Shown in pieces: positions 23,867 through 35,194 of a stretch of 64,000 nt of DNA. The translations under genes and the position numbers were made by a program. The first letter of the stretch is position 1, and each line of letters starts with the position of its first letter. Origin of the DNA: Cliona cf. orientalis (lineage: Eukaryota; Porifera; Demospongiae; Clionaida; Clionaidae); contig OZ005695.1 of NCBI GenBank assembly GCA_963930775.1, positions 9,548,001 to 9,612,000 on the forward strand, in the 5' to 3' direction. The notes below the pieces were generated by a model. It made no database searches. It had not been told where the DNA came from and saw nothing but the letters and a program-made list of their open reading frames with translations.

Positions 23867-25366
23867 TGTACACTCGTGCAGCTGCACAGCTACATTGGTA
23901 TGATGGCCTGGTGTGACAGCTGTCGTAACTTCATGTGGGGACTCAGAAACCAAGGATACAAATGTAAAGGTAGGCAGCTCCATCTCTCTCCCTCTCTCTC
24001 TCTTACATAGCTTCAACGTGCCCACTAAGACTGATGCTCACTACAATTATACAGTATGGGTGCATGTATATAATAATATGACCAAATTTGAAATTTTCGT
24101 TGTGTGCTTGTGTGATCATTTGAAGCCTATAGAAGTGCTTGTACGCTAACAGTAGAGCTGGTAGTTCATTTGTTCAGACAGCCAGTCGAGCACGTACACA
24201 TCATGTCCGCTACGAGAGACTTAAGTTATGAGCTATTTGTGATATTTAGTTCATAGCCATTTAAACTAAACAATAATAATTATTATTATGTAATAGTATC
24301 CATCGATCCAGAAGCATCCAATGGCTGAAGTTAGTTCAGAGCTATTGTATACACTTGTTCAGGACATATGTCTGACTACATATACCCTCTTAACTCAATA
24401 GCACTGCACAGTAGCACCACTATGTTACAGCTGGAGCTTATGATATACTTTTCCAAAGAGACTATGTGCTATTAATATTATGTGCTAGCTGTGACATTCC
24501 CTTATCTTGTGTACAGCTGACTTAGTGTTTACAAGAGTATGCTCTTGTTGCTTATCATGAGAGAGAGATAAGCTTACGTATATCAGCCCTGCCGCTGCGT
24601 TACGTTAGAGTTTGTCTAGTCTATTGATGGCATTCCTCCCTGTCACTAATGCATACAGGGGATGATGGTTTGGCTGTTATTCCATCTTTGAACTACGACC
24701 CTTTATCTTATATGCTCAGCAACGGACGTCACCTTTCTATTATCAACATAGCTTTTGTACGGTTGACTAGTTATGGAATAGTTCTAAATGGCTACTGAAC
24801 TTTCGTAACTGTGTATTGACATAATATGGATTAAGTTACTGCCAAACCTCTGTGCATTAATGGCTCAAACAAATTTTCTTTAATTGGCCTAGCTGAGGAG
24901 TGTAGGAGGGAGAGGGAGAGAGAGAGAGAGAGAGAGATAGGGAGAGAGTAGCCTGCATATGACTCTTTGTAGGCTGGAACTCACATACAAATGATCCATT
25001 AGCTACTGAACTGGTGACTTCTTTAGTTAGCTATGCAAGGAATGGGCTTAGTACAATGCAGGAAATGTTCTGTTGCTATAGGCAACCCCCCACATGTTCA
25101 ACCATAGGGTTTATGGAATATACATGTAATTCTGTTAGCATATTGAGTTATATTGGGTAGCAGGCCATTGGTATTATGGTAAGGAAATTTTATTAATGGT
25201 GGCTAGTTAAAGTCATTAATAAATTATTGGTTTTTTGTCAAGTTTTGGCATAATTTTGAAGTTTGTCCTTTTTGTTGTAGATTGTGGCTACAATGCACAC
25301 AAACAGTGCAAGGATGAGACAGCACCAAACTGTCAGCCAACCAAGCAGCTGGTCAAGAGAGGTGAG

Positions 25367-25401
<35 letters not shown>

Positions 25402-26694
25402 AAGAAAGAGAGAGAGAGGAAGGGAGAGAGAGGAGGTGATAGTGACCACCACTATTACATTTGCTCGTACTTACACAATATTATTATTACGTGTCCCAAT
25501 GCTATCAGTGTAAGTAGAGCAGCAGAAAATATTTACACTGTAGTTTATGTATATGGCAGTGGGGGCCCTACAGTGCGGCTGTTTATAATTAGCCATGTCT
25601 ACCTGTATTCAAAGCATTGTAAGCACCTCTGGCTGGCTGGAGGAAGGAGGAAGCTAGTTAGGACATTTGCTAGCAAACAGAAAAGATTCTCTAATCACTG
25701 GTGACAAACAGCCATGCAGCTTCGATCTGTCTATAGATCATCATCTCCATGGTGCATGTGCAGACTTCCAGCTTCTTAGTCTCCAAACATGTAGGCCCCT
25801 CTGAATCAGCACCTATTAGCACCCACAAGGTGTCAAGTGAAGTGGCTGGTGGCTATATATGTGTGTATCAGCTAGCTATATTATAGTTATGTCATAGTTC
25901 TGCAATAATGGTATTAAAAAACCCACTGATATCGCAGCCTTATGGCTACATAGAGCTAGAGGGGGGCATAGCTATATTATAGGCCACTGCAAATATTATT
26001 ATGATGCCTAATAGCCTTCTTTGAAGTTTTTGATGATGGACCAATGCATCGACATATAAGGTCGATTCTAATCTGCACAACAACAGGTCATGTATATGGC
26101 CATATATATATATATAGCCTGTAGCTATAGGTCACTATGGCAGCTGCTTTCAGGCCCAGAAGCAGCTGTTAGCTAGAATAGCTAGCTGCTGGGGTGCTAG
26201 GGTGGTGCAGGATTCAGTGGCTTCTATTTGGGCCTCAGGATTTTTTATCTTCTGGCTGGGCTTAGCTTTCAGAATATGGCCTTGCCTATCCTGTTACCAC
26301 AAAATTAAATTAAATTAAATTTTCCAGTAATAACATAGTGCAGTGTATATAGAAGTGGTTTACACTTTCAACCCTTGGCATGGCTCATGGCATAGCTACC
26401 TGTTTCAAGGGAGGCAAGGACAATGGAGAGAGAAGTGGCTGTACTTGTAGAATTGCCCGCCTCTCTCTGTTGTGGTCAGCAGGCAAAGAAGTTGATAGGT
26501 ATAACCACAAGGGGCTTCTTCTAAGTCAATTTTTAAGCATCGGTAGTGGCGTATTCCAGCCTGCCTGGCTATTGAGTGTTGGTCCCTAGCTGGCTGGAAG
26601 CTCCTCATCTCCTGTTTGGCTTTCTCACTAGCCACTCTTGAGCATATTTGTATCCTTGTTGACAATATGGCTGGCCTGCCTGCGTGGCTGAAAT

Positions 26695-26739
<45 letters not shown>

Positions 26740-28982
26740 TGATGCCAGTGTATATGTATGCATGAATTAATAGGAGATTACAGGATCAGTGCTGCAATGA
26801 TTGGGTTGACAATTGGCAATCCTCTCTATAACTATGCCCCCCCCCCCCCCCTCTCTCTCTCTCTCCACGGAGCAATGAGAGCCAATTGAGTCTCTGCCAA
26901 TACCAGATTATCATGAAAGTAGAGCTTATTAGCCTAGTACTGCAGGACATTCATTATATAGAAGTATATAGCCTTAGGCTAATTGAAAGAGTTGTCTACG
27001 GACGATACAATGCTCTATTGTTCTTTCCCCCACATACTTCTCAATATTAGTATTATTAGTATACGCTGCTGTTATGTATCTCTGCAGTTTATGGAGTTGA
27101 GTTGACCACGCTGGTGAAGATGCAGTGCACCAAGGTACCAGTCGTCGTGAAGAGTTGCATCGAGGAGATAGAGAGAAGAGGTACGATAATGAATGAATGA
27201 ATGCTTGCATTGCGATCGGTTTAGCATGGGAAATGGTTGAGGGAAGCCTGATGGGGACGATATTGAAGCTATAGCTAGTAGTTGTGTGCACTGGTTGTAC
27301 TTGCTATAATATACCTCAGATGAATAGTTATCATTAACTGAACTATAAGTGGACCCATGCTTAATTAATGAGAATTATGTACATGTATCATGCTTGCTCA
27401 TGTCCCACTAGTATACTACTACTATACTAAAGGAAGGAACAAATCTTAAAATATGTTTGCAAGAGCTGGTTTGAGGCCCCATCCTTAACTTGTGAGCATG
27501 GGTAAACTACCATGTAGCGTGTAGGATGGCTGCTACTCAATATGCACAGGATGTGTATGTTGTACTGGTGTATAGCATATCATGGATAGTGTGCGTTTTA
27601 GCCTACTATAATAGTATAATAATAATATAGAGGAAAGGGAGGATCTAGTAGTAGTAAATAATAGTGAGTTTGAATGTTGCGGCCTTGTCAGTGTGGGAAG
27701 ACTACCTTGTAGCTGACACACAAACACAGTGGCTGCTGTAGTTATACAATGTCGTGATGCGTGCTGGTATGATGTCTTACACTACTACTAACACTGCTCT
27801 ACCTGTCTGCAGGGATGGATGCGGAGGGAATCTATCGAATATCGGGAAAGACTAATGACATCTTGAGAATAAAGAAGGAGTTTGACAACAGTGAGTCAGT
27901 TAGCATATCCTTCCTCACAATGATTAATAAACCAGAAATAATAGTAAATTAAACGGAATGAGTTAGTAATCCAAAGATAATTGAAGCATCAATTTGGTTA
28001 GCAACAAAGAATTAGAGTATTATGTCTTGCCTGGAGTTCCTCCTAACACGTGGCACACTGAGTAGATTATAGTAAACTAAGGCGGAGAGAGAGAGAGAGA
28101 GAGAGAGGGAGAGCTTGATCACATATTGTGTACAGCAAGTCTTGGCACTTTAAATTATTCTGCAACCGGCTCAAGAAATTAAATGTGTTAATGCGACAGC
28201 ACTGTACTGTGTTATGTCTTAGTGCTATTAATTGACATTCTGGCTGTTTTGCAGTCTATAAATAGCATGTGCTATTTCCGATCGTATGATGCTATAAATG
28301 ACTCTTAATTGCACTACACGATTACTAATAATTGTTTATGCAGATTCTTAATAATCATTAATTGCGTACGATAATCATTTTCCTTGTACGCAGACATGGA
28401 CGCCAATTTGAAATCCGTCGATGACATCCATGCTTTGACGGGAGCCATGAAGCTGTATCTTCGTGAGCTCCCCGTCCCACTGATGACGTTTGACGCCTAC
28501 GACATCTGTCTGATAGCGGCACGGAGCGGCTCCATTGGGGAGAGCCTGGACATGCTGAGAGTTGCCCTTGAGCGCCTCCCACCAGCACACTACAACACAC
28601 TCAGGCACCTCATGAGACATCTACACAAGTGAGTATGGGACCTCGACGACCCTGTACCGACTATAATATGACAAGGGCAGATGATAAACGGGGGGGGGGG
28701 GGGGGGGGGGGGGGCTGTTTTTCACCATTTGTTAGTTTTGCACCCATGAGGAGTGGTTTTATACTGTGAAGTTTTTCCTATTTCATTCTTCTATCAAATC
28801 ACAGAGTTCAGCAACAGAAATTGACCAACAAGATGGATTCCAAGAACCTAGCGCTGGTGTTCACGCCCTCTCTGATGCGATCCCCCTACAATAACTCTGG
28901 AATGATGGCCATGCAGAAACTGCCAGAGCAGAAGAAAGCAGTAGACCTACTCATTCAGCACTTTCACTCTCTTTTCAACTAG
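17955..28982 (+). CDS. CHN: Chimaerin-family Rac GTPase-activating protein (SH2-C1-RhoGAP)
   Basis: Thirteen exons: 17955-18201, 18708-18763, 19147-19178, 19548-19661, 20023-20081, 20163-20641, 22302-22367, 23882-23969, 25281-25361, 27088-27180, 27813-27890, 28394-28628 and 28805-28982; 601 aa. An acidic, Ser-rich N-terminus ends WDPYLYQLQMQAPK, matching the chimaerin pre-SH2 motif. The SH2 domain is YHGSITRDETAHLLG to LVQDGLITLHMEANNVEEYL, with the phosphate-binding YLVRQ arginine. The C1 domain runs from HNFKLHSYIGMMAWCDSC to CGYNAHKQCKDETAPNC with all zinc ligands. The RhoGAP domain carries arginine finger GIYRISG and ALTGAMKLYLRELPVPLMT. The family is diacylglycerol-activated and inactivates Rac. 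The SH2-C1 linker, encoded mainly by exon 6, is about 140 residues of Pro/Ser/His and much longer than in vertebrates, with a six-histidine run. The gene is long because of microsatellite-filled introns. Confidence 0.95.
22718..22780. repeat. (CT)n microsatellite in chimaerin intron 7
   Basis: About 60 bp of nearly pure CT dinucleotide. Similar CT tracts sit in or next to many splice acceptors in the window (3679, 4271, 9835, 11519, 23818), where they double as polypyrimidine tracts. The open frames called across it are artefacts. Confidence 0.95.
26697..26735. repeat. (CA)n microsatellite in chimaerin intron 9
   Basis: About 38 bp of pure CA repeat. It generates a spurious Cys-Val repeat frame on the minus strand. 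Confidence 0.95.
28690..28714. repeat. Poly-G tract in chimaerin intron 12
   Basis: About 25 consecutive G residues. This is one of several long G runs in the window and a G-quadruplex candidate. The exact length may be affected by sequencing error. Confidence 0.9.
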
Positions 28983-29472
28983 TCCTGCCTCTTTTATCAT
29001 TGTTTTGTTGTTTTTATACACATTGTGCTCTTCATTGTCTACTGTCGTGTCACAGTCATGCATCAGGAAAAAATCGTACATTCACACAAATAATATTATA
29101 TGGTTCACAATTACACAAGAATGAATGATTTGGCTAAATGAAGTGAGTAGCAAAATTAAGTTCTGGCATATTATTATTATAGAGCATTCACCTCTACTAG
29201 TAGAGGTCCTGTTCCTATAGCAAATAAGGATAAAACAAGTTTCTTAACACCTACTACGTAGCTATCACATGCAACACTACTAGTTACATGATGTTGTCTT
29301 GCTTAATAATTATATACATAACTTAAAAAGGCCTATTACAAAACTTTCCTTATAACACTATCATGCAAAACTTAATAAGCACAATGACATTGTAGCATTA
29401 TATTGTTCAGTTTCTATTTTAGTCAAGAGTTATGTAAATTCAAAACTTTTAACATTTCACTCAAGGCTTAAG
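28983..29472. other. Tail-to-tail spacer between chimaerin and the first receptor gene
   Basis: It contains the 3' flank of both genes. From about 29120 onward the sequence is recognisably repeated downstream of the other family copies (near 40500, 43150 and 57900), including the phrase acttggct or atttggct followed by aaatga and the tctagaggcc/agtagaggtc block. The 3' untranslated region was therefore duplicated with the gene. Confidence 0.6.
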
Positions 29473-32400
29473 TTAGATTTGGCTAATTGCTTCCTTCTCT
29501 TTGACTTGTGCTGCCTCTGCAGCACCAGGTATGTGTAGTGAGTTGGCCACTTCTTCAGGATCTGGTGCTGCAAGGTTACGGGGTTGGTGCACCTCCACCA
29601 CTGACTGGGTGGGCTTCACTGGCTCTTGCTGCTTCACTGACACTTCATAGTCATCAGTGTTAATAGGGCGGTCAATCTCGTCCAAGAGTTCATAAAATCG
29701 GTGAATGTCATCATCAGGTGGTGAGCTCCAGTGACGGTCAGGTTTTGGTTTTGGATCAGTATCAGTGAACAGTCTGTCAATCATTCCACCGAGCATTGTC
29801 TTATGAATCTTAGAGAAGACTGAGGTGTATGTGTAGACATGGTAGAGAATGATGAGCAGCAGTGCAATGAATGTGATGATGACTGAAGTGTAGGCAGCTG
29901 CTTCCCGATTGCTAGCTGGGCTATCAAGAGAATACCAGGTGAAAATTACAAAGGAGAGGATATTCAAATAGAAAAATGTCTCAAGTGCATCCACTGGCCG
30001 TTTTCTGTACAGTCTGCAGCCAAAGAATAGTCTAAGAGCAAAAATGCAACACACTGTAAAATTGATAGCTGTAAGAGCAGTAGTAGGATCATCAGAAACA
30101 TTTGTGGCAGTTACGAGATATAAGACGACACGAATAATCAGCAGTAATCCAGTCCAGTAGCGATGCTTGGGAGTGTAAGGCTTGTGGTAGGTTTCAATGA
30201 ACGTTTGTATCTTTGGATTTCTTGTCCACTCAGTGAAAACTCTCCACCTTGGAAGGTAGAGGAGCCACTGCCAGGAGAAGAGAAGAGCAGTGTAGACCAG
30301 ACCAACCAGGAGAATGAGAACAGCTGCAATGAATAGAGGAATATGCTTTATGGAGAGATATTTGACAGTTGCATCAGGGAGCCACAGCATTTCACTAGAG
30401 CCATCAGGATACTCAAGAATGCCAACTGATAGAGACTTAAAGCAGATTTCAAGAAGCTTAGTATAAGAAAGTAGAATTAGTGTAGCCAGAGTTGCCACTG
30501 GATCCTTCTTTCCAATGAGGTTTGAAAATTTAGTAGAATAGGAACTGATGATGATGACTACAACCACGAGAAGAATGACGTAGGCAGGAAAAGCTAACTG
30601 TAGCCACGTTTTGATGTAAGCGTCCATTTCTGGAAAGTAGCAGGTATCAATTCCAAGGTCTAAGTTCAGCCATGATATGAACACGGTAATGAAGTTTCTC
30701 ATTTGAAATGGAAGTAGAATGCTCTCGTTTGCATGTACAACATTGGCATAAAAGATCAGTCCATTCAGAGTTCCAACTGCGACAGTCATATTGAGTATGA
30801 GAAATAAAGCCACCAGTGCTATACCAGCTAGGATTGCAGCTATGGTGATGGCTATGAGTAGTACAGGCCAGTAGCTAGGACATTGGAGACAGTGTGAACT
30901 ACCAAGAGAGAGGCTGAGACCAGGTTGGCAAGATCCACACAACTGAGATGACCGATCAAAGGCACACTGAGCATCAGCTCCATTTGGCTGATTGAGATCA
31001 ATGGATGCATTGGTTGACAAGCAGTAGTCAAAAGGACAGTTGGGGTAGACTAAATAACCAGTTAGGTTGTTGTCATTGATGTAGGAAATCCAGGCTCTGG
31101 TTTGAGGATGTTTGGTTAATAGTCCAGTGTGGCTGTTACAGTGTTCCATGTATTGATGAATGTCGCTGTGGCAGTCACATGTACAGTTTGTGCTGTTTAT
31201 TTCTGAGACTTGTAATCCAATTGGACAGCTGCAAGGGAGGAAGTGGATTTCTACTGCTGCACTAGAGAGTTCAGCATCCTTGCATGGACCATCTGAGGCA
31301 TAGAGGGACAAATTTTCTGATTTATGTGGTGAAACAATGTTGAATGTCAAATTAGTACACTCAGCAGGTATTTCCCTAGCCAGCTGTCCTTCAGCTAGAC
31401 CACTCTCAGTGAAGTGGAGGGAGGTTTGGATGTTTGCACTAACTGGTTGGCCAACCTGATCAACAGCAACAACTGGGAGTGTGAATGTTTGTCCCTTTTT
31501 AACCTCAGTGTAATGTTGGTGGGTGAAGTCATTGTTTTGATCAGCATTGAAGCAAAGGCACACTCGAACTGGATCAGACGAAATAATTTCTCTAGTACGA
31601 TCATAGTAGTCATAGTAGTATGGATTGTAATATGTAAAAGTGGACGCATTCTTAAAGTAAGCAATCCCATCACCTCTGTCTTCAAAGTCATGTGGGTACT
31701 TATAGTGAACTTCAGCAAATGGACTCACAGCACATCTGTCTAGTAGTCCTCCATAGAGAGTGGAGCCAGAAATGTTAGCATGGTTTTGTGAGAAGTGCAT
31801 ACTTTGTATATCGAGATATGAATTTTTAAAACTATAGAGAGCAAGTACTTGAAAGAAGCATTCTGTCTCTGTGTTGCTAGCGCATGTACCAGAGTTGGTG
31901 TCATCATCCACATGTATTGCACCACCGTAGTCTGCACTGTTGGCAGCGAATGTTGTTGTATTAGTATTGAAGTCACCAATAAAACTAATAAAAATATGAT
32001 CATACTTCTGAATATAAAGCTTTGAATTGCCTTCCAGTGATAATCCACCTCCCCTCTCTGCTGCATTTCCTGTGATGTTTATTCTTGCACCAGTGTATTG
32101 GTGACTGCTAGCAATGGATGAAGCTGCCTTGATAGATGAGCCAATGGCGTGGAGTCCTCCCCCTTTATGTGATGTGATGTTATTCAATAATACAAGGGTA
32201 CTCTCTTGTTGGCAGTTTAGTTCACTAGTTGAGAGGTAGACACCTCCTCCATTTCCAGTGGCTGTGTTGTGTGCTATAGTTACATCACCATTCACATAGA
32301 GTTTGCTCTCAGTGGAATGTATTGCTCCACCATTTTCAGCATGGTTGTGTTCAAGGTTGCATACTCCATCAAAAAATACATTGCTCTGAAATAGAGTTAT

Positions 32401-33684
32401 TGCACCTCCTTCTTGGAAGTCACCTGAGACAGTTTGTGATGGTGTGTTATTCACAAATGTAGCATAACCAGTGAAAGTGATGTTGCTGTTGAATGCCATT
32501 AATGATCCCAAGTTGTTGAAGAATGTAACATTTCCTGAGTCATCTCCAAAAAATTCTGAGTCCGATAAGTATATCACAGCGTACCTATCAGCCTTGTTGT
32601 TATCAACTAGGAGAAAGCTATGTATATGCTGAATCATAGATCTGGATGCTGCATAAATAACTGCTCCAATCGGTGAAACATTATTAGTGAAGTTACTATC
32701 AGCTATCGTGATATTGCTGGAGTAAGGATACAGTACTCCTCCTCTAACAGTGGCATTGTTACCATGAAATTCACTTGCTTCTATTGTGATAGTACTGCTC
32801 CAGGAATACAGTACTCCTCCCGCGCTGGCATTGTTATTGTGAAATTCACTTGCTTCTATTGTGATAGTACTGCTGTAGGCATATAGTACTCCTCCCAACC
32901 TGATGGCATTGTTATTGTGAAATTCACTTGCTTCTATTGTGATAGTACTGCTGTAGGAATCCAGTACTCCTCCCCAGTAGGTGGCATTGTTACTAACAAA
33001 CACATTACCACTCATGTTAATGATGCTGTCCTGCTCTGCAAATATAGCTCCACCGAAGTCTGCTTGGTTATATTCAAATCTGCTTCGGCTGATCTCAACT
33101 GTACTGTTGGTAGCAATAATTGCACCACCAATGGATCCATTAAATAAACACCCATACCCAGGGACAAATATAATACATTTTCTGAATAATCCTTTCCTAT
33201 TGGATAGAAAAGTACTGTTGACAATCTGTGCTGTTGTTTCAATTAGCTCTAGGGCTGTTCCACTATTCTCTTGACCTTTAAACTTTGTATCTTCAACCAT
33301 AAATTCTTCAACATGTCTCACTTGATTTCCTCCACATCCAATGAACTCCAAGTTAGTGATGTGAATGCTCTGTGATTGATAGAATTGCATACTTGAGTCA
33401 CTTGTACATTTAATTTGTGCTGTTGAGTTATCAGACTTCATTACAAAGTTTTCCACACTGTTTGATAATGTTAGATTGACATTGCCGAGGTGGTGTGTTC
33501 CAGGGAGGAAGACCAGTGTGGTGTTGGAGTGGAGAAAATGGCTCGAGTTAGCAGCAAACTGGGAGAGGGGTAGACATGGCTGCACGGTGCAAAGGTCAGT
33601 TGAGTTGGTTGTGATGTAATAGACCTCACTGGCTGCTTGATTTAGAGAGCAGAGGACGAGTAGTGATAGAGTCAAGAGACTCAT
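29473..33684 (-). CDS. Beta-helix (Pmp-repeat) multipass membrane receptor-like protein, copy 1
   Basis: An uninterrupted 1403-codon frame. Residues 1-19 (MSLLTLSLLVLCSLNQAASE) look like a signal peptide. Residues ~20-600 are rich in N-glycosylation sites and read as right-handed beta-helix rungs with GGAI/GGVL and FxxN motifs, as in chlamydial Pmp proteins. Four ~25-residue rungs of the type SSTITIEASEFHNNNA lie at about 240-340. A Cys-rich stalk (~815-935, CSCPIGLQ, CTCDCHSD, CGSCQPGLSLSLG) leads to eight to ten hydrophobic segments between ~938 and ~1290 (YWPVLLIAITIAAILAG, NGLIFYANVVHANES, FISWLNLDLGIDTCYF). A ~110-residue cytoplasmic tail follows. Similar multipass proteins occur widely in marine invertebrates and have no assigned function to my knowledge. 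The architecture suggests an adhesive or sensing surface receptor. It converges on chimaerin. Confidence 0.85.
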   Translation of the reverse strand: MSLLTLSLLVLCSLNQAASEVYYITTNSTDLCTVQPCLPLSQFAANSSHFLHSNTTLVFLPGTHHLGNVNLTLSNSVENFVMKSDNSTAQIKCTSDSSMQFYQSQSIHITNLEFIGCGGNQVRHVEEFMVEDTKFKGQENSGTALELIETTAQIVNSTFLSNRKGLFRKCIIFVPGYGCLFNGSIGGAIIATNSTVEISRSRFEYNQADFGGAIFAEQDSIINMSGNVFVSNNATYWGGVLDSYSSTITIEASEFHNNNAIRLGGVLYAYSSTITIEASEFHNNNASAGGVLYSWSSTITIEASEFHGNNATVRGGVLYPYSSNITIADSNFTNNVSPIGAVIYAASRSMIQHIHSFLLVDNNKADRYAVIYLSDSEFFGDDSGNVTFFNNLGSLMAFNSNITFTGYATFVNNTPSQTVSGDFQEGGAITLFQSNVFFDGVCNLEHNHAENGGAIHSTESKLYVNGDVTIAHNTATGNGGGVYLSTSELNCQQESTLVLLNNITSHKGGGLHAIGSSIKAASSIASSHQYTGARINITGNAAERGGGLSLEGNSKLYIQKYDHIFISFIGDFNTNTTTFAANSADYGGAIHVDDDTNSGTCASNTETECFFQVLALYSFKNSYLDIQSMHFSQNHANISGSTLYGGLLDRCAVSPFAEVHYKYPHDFEDRGDGIAYFKNASTFTYYNPYYYDYYDRTREIISSDPVRVCLCFNADQNNDFTHQHYTEVKKGQTFTLPVVAVDQVGQPVSANIQTSLHFTESGLAEGQLAREIPAECTNLTFNIVSPHKSENLSLYASDGPCKDAELSSAAVEIHFLPCSCPIGLQVSEINSTNCTCDCHSDIHQYMEHCNSHTGLLTKHPQTRAWISYINDNNLTGYLVYPNCPFDYCLSTNASIDLNQPNGADAQCAFDRSSQLCGSCQPGLSLSLGSSHCLQCPSYWPVLLIAITIAAILAGIALVALFLILNMTVAVGTLNGLIFYANVVHANESILLPFQMRNFITVFISWLNLDLGIDTCYFPEMDAYIKTWLQLAFPAYVILLVVVVIIISSYSTKFSNLIGKKDPVATLATLILLSYTKLLEICFKSLSVGILEYPDGSSEMLWLPDATVKYLSIKHIPLFIAAVLILLVGLVYTALLFSWQWLLYLPRWRVFTEWTRNPKIQTFIETYHKPYTPKHRYWTGLLLIIRVVLYLVTATNVSDDPTTALTAINFTVCCIFALRLFFGCRLYRKRPVDALETFFYLNILSFVIFTWYSLDSPASNREAAAYTSVIITFIALLLIILYHVYTYTSVFSKIHKTMLGGMIDRLFTDTDPKPKPDRHWSSPPDDDIHRFYELLDEIDRPINTDDYEVSVKQQEPVKPTQSVVEVHQPRNLAAPDPEEVANSLHIPGAAEAAQVKEKEAISQI

Positions 33685-33870
33685 GCTGTCTTGCTTGAGA
33701 CAGGTTTTGGATCGATGCCTGTTGTTCTGCTGTATGCTGCTGAAGAATTTCGGTGAACTAGGTAAGTTTTAGTGTGATGATTGACTGCTCAGTGGTTGGA
33801 TGATTCCAGCTGCTCTGACTCTTAGCCTAGCAGCTACTCACTTTTATAATCGATTGTTTGGCTGACTTGC
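33685..33870 (-). promoter_or_regulatory. TATA-containing promoter and 5' leader of copy 1
   Basis: Reading on the minus strand, TTATAAAAG occurs at about 33842-33850, roughly 160 bp before the start codon. The following leader contains GCTAGGCTAAGAGTCAGAGC and CATCCAACCACTGAGCAG. The same block, nearly base for base, precedes the starts at 53118 and 62751, so it is the family promoter. Confidence 0.7.
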
Positions 33871-34368
33871 TCAGTTTACATAATGCAACTTGCACAATTC
33901 TATACTGTATGACATAATGAGCCGAGTAATTTTCCAGAAAAATGTAGGAATGCCTTCTCTCCCACTAATGTGATTAGACTAATTACAGGAAGTAGTATAT
34001 CGCTACCCTACTCTCTCTGTAAAGGGCATACTGCATGCCAAACATTAACTAATAAAGAGGTAGAATTCCCCATTATCAATAAGAAGATGCTTCATTGACG
34101 TCAATAATTCATGGGAATGCAAAAGTCCAAGTTTTACAAAGTTTATCGAGTCAAGTCAGTTGTGAAATATTAAAATTAATATTAATTATACAGGATGGCA
34201 GGCACAGAGGCACCGGAACATTCTGGAAATAGAAGAGCAAAGAAATCAAATAATTAATGAGCAGTAATATTTACCGAAATGGACAAACTGTTGCATTCTT
34301 GTGAATTATCGATGACATCGTAAATGGAGCATCTTCTTGAAATAATTACTGAATTTATTGATAGTTTG

Positions 34369-34441
34369 TAGCCTCATCCCCAGCCTCCCCGATTGTTTTA
34401 AACGTGCGTTGAAAAGATCAGGGAGACTGGGGACGAGGCTA
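34369..34441. mobile_element. 73-bp palindromic mini-element
   Basis: The left arm TAGCCTCATCCCCAGCCTCC and the right arm (reverse complement of gggagactggggacgaggcta) are inverted repeats about 22 bp long, with an AT-rich loop. TA at both ends fits a TA target duplication. The size suggests a minimal MITE or a hairpin derivative. Confidence 0.65.
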
Positions 34442-34624
34442 TAATATTATAGATAATTTGAGTAGTAGGAAGTCTACCTCTTTAACAAAAATCAATTAGT
34501 CATGGCGATGATTAGAGGAGATCCAGAATATTCAATTTTGATCATAATTATTTCACAACTGACTTGACTCGAACTTCATGAAAGTTATAGACTGCTATAC
34601 AAGAAGTAACGGCACCTTATTTCA

Positions 34625-35194
34625 ATGGACATAATATGTATGTAACATAGATATTTTTTGTTATGATTTTTGTTACTTTCATGGTTGATTTAATTGGCAG
34701 TCACGAAAAATTTCCACATGCCTCTACAGCTACAGTGATACAGACACTAAGACTAGCGTCACATGACATTGTGAAAAAAATGATAATACTATTATCCCTT
34801 AGATGTGCATGCATACACATGTACAGAATACCTTTCTCCCGACAGTTTTCTTTGGAGGGAAGTTGAAGGTGCTAGCGTTGGGCAGGTATCTCTGAATCTG
34901 TTAGCTGGAGTGTGGTGGGAGAGCTATATTTAGCTGTCCCTTGGCCAACAGCTCTGTGCCAGACTGCTGGGTCATCCTATAATATACCCACTTCATCACT
35001 AACAAAGAAAATTCATATCTAGAGGGAAAGGAGAAGGGAGGGACTGGAAGAGCTGTCATCATGAGAGATGAAACTATACCTCCCCCCAAAACTAACATAC
35101 ACATGCAGAAGTCTATACATAAGTCCTTGATGATAATAATATTATTACCAGTATGGACATAATATGTATGTAACATAGATATTTTTTGTTATGA
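34625..35194. repeat. Segment bounded by identical 42-bp direct repeats
   Basis: The same 42 bases (beginning atggacataatatgtatgta, ending ttatga) occur at 34625-34666 and 35153-35194 with no difference seen. The enclosed segment includes the block also found near 56572-56840. No LTR features (TG...CA with primer site) were seen. Confidence 0.75.

Noticed and set aside
31395..33274. Secondary frames overlapping receptor copy 1 on both strands
   Set aside because: Shadows of the 1403-codon gene; equivalents recur in all paralogues only because the DNA is duplicated.
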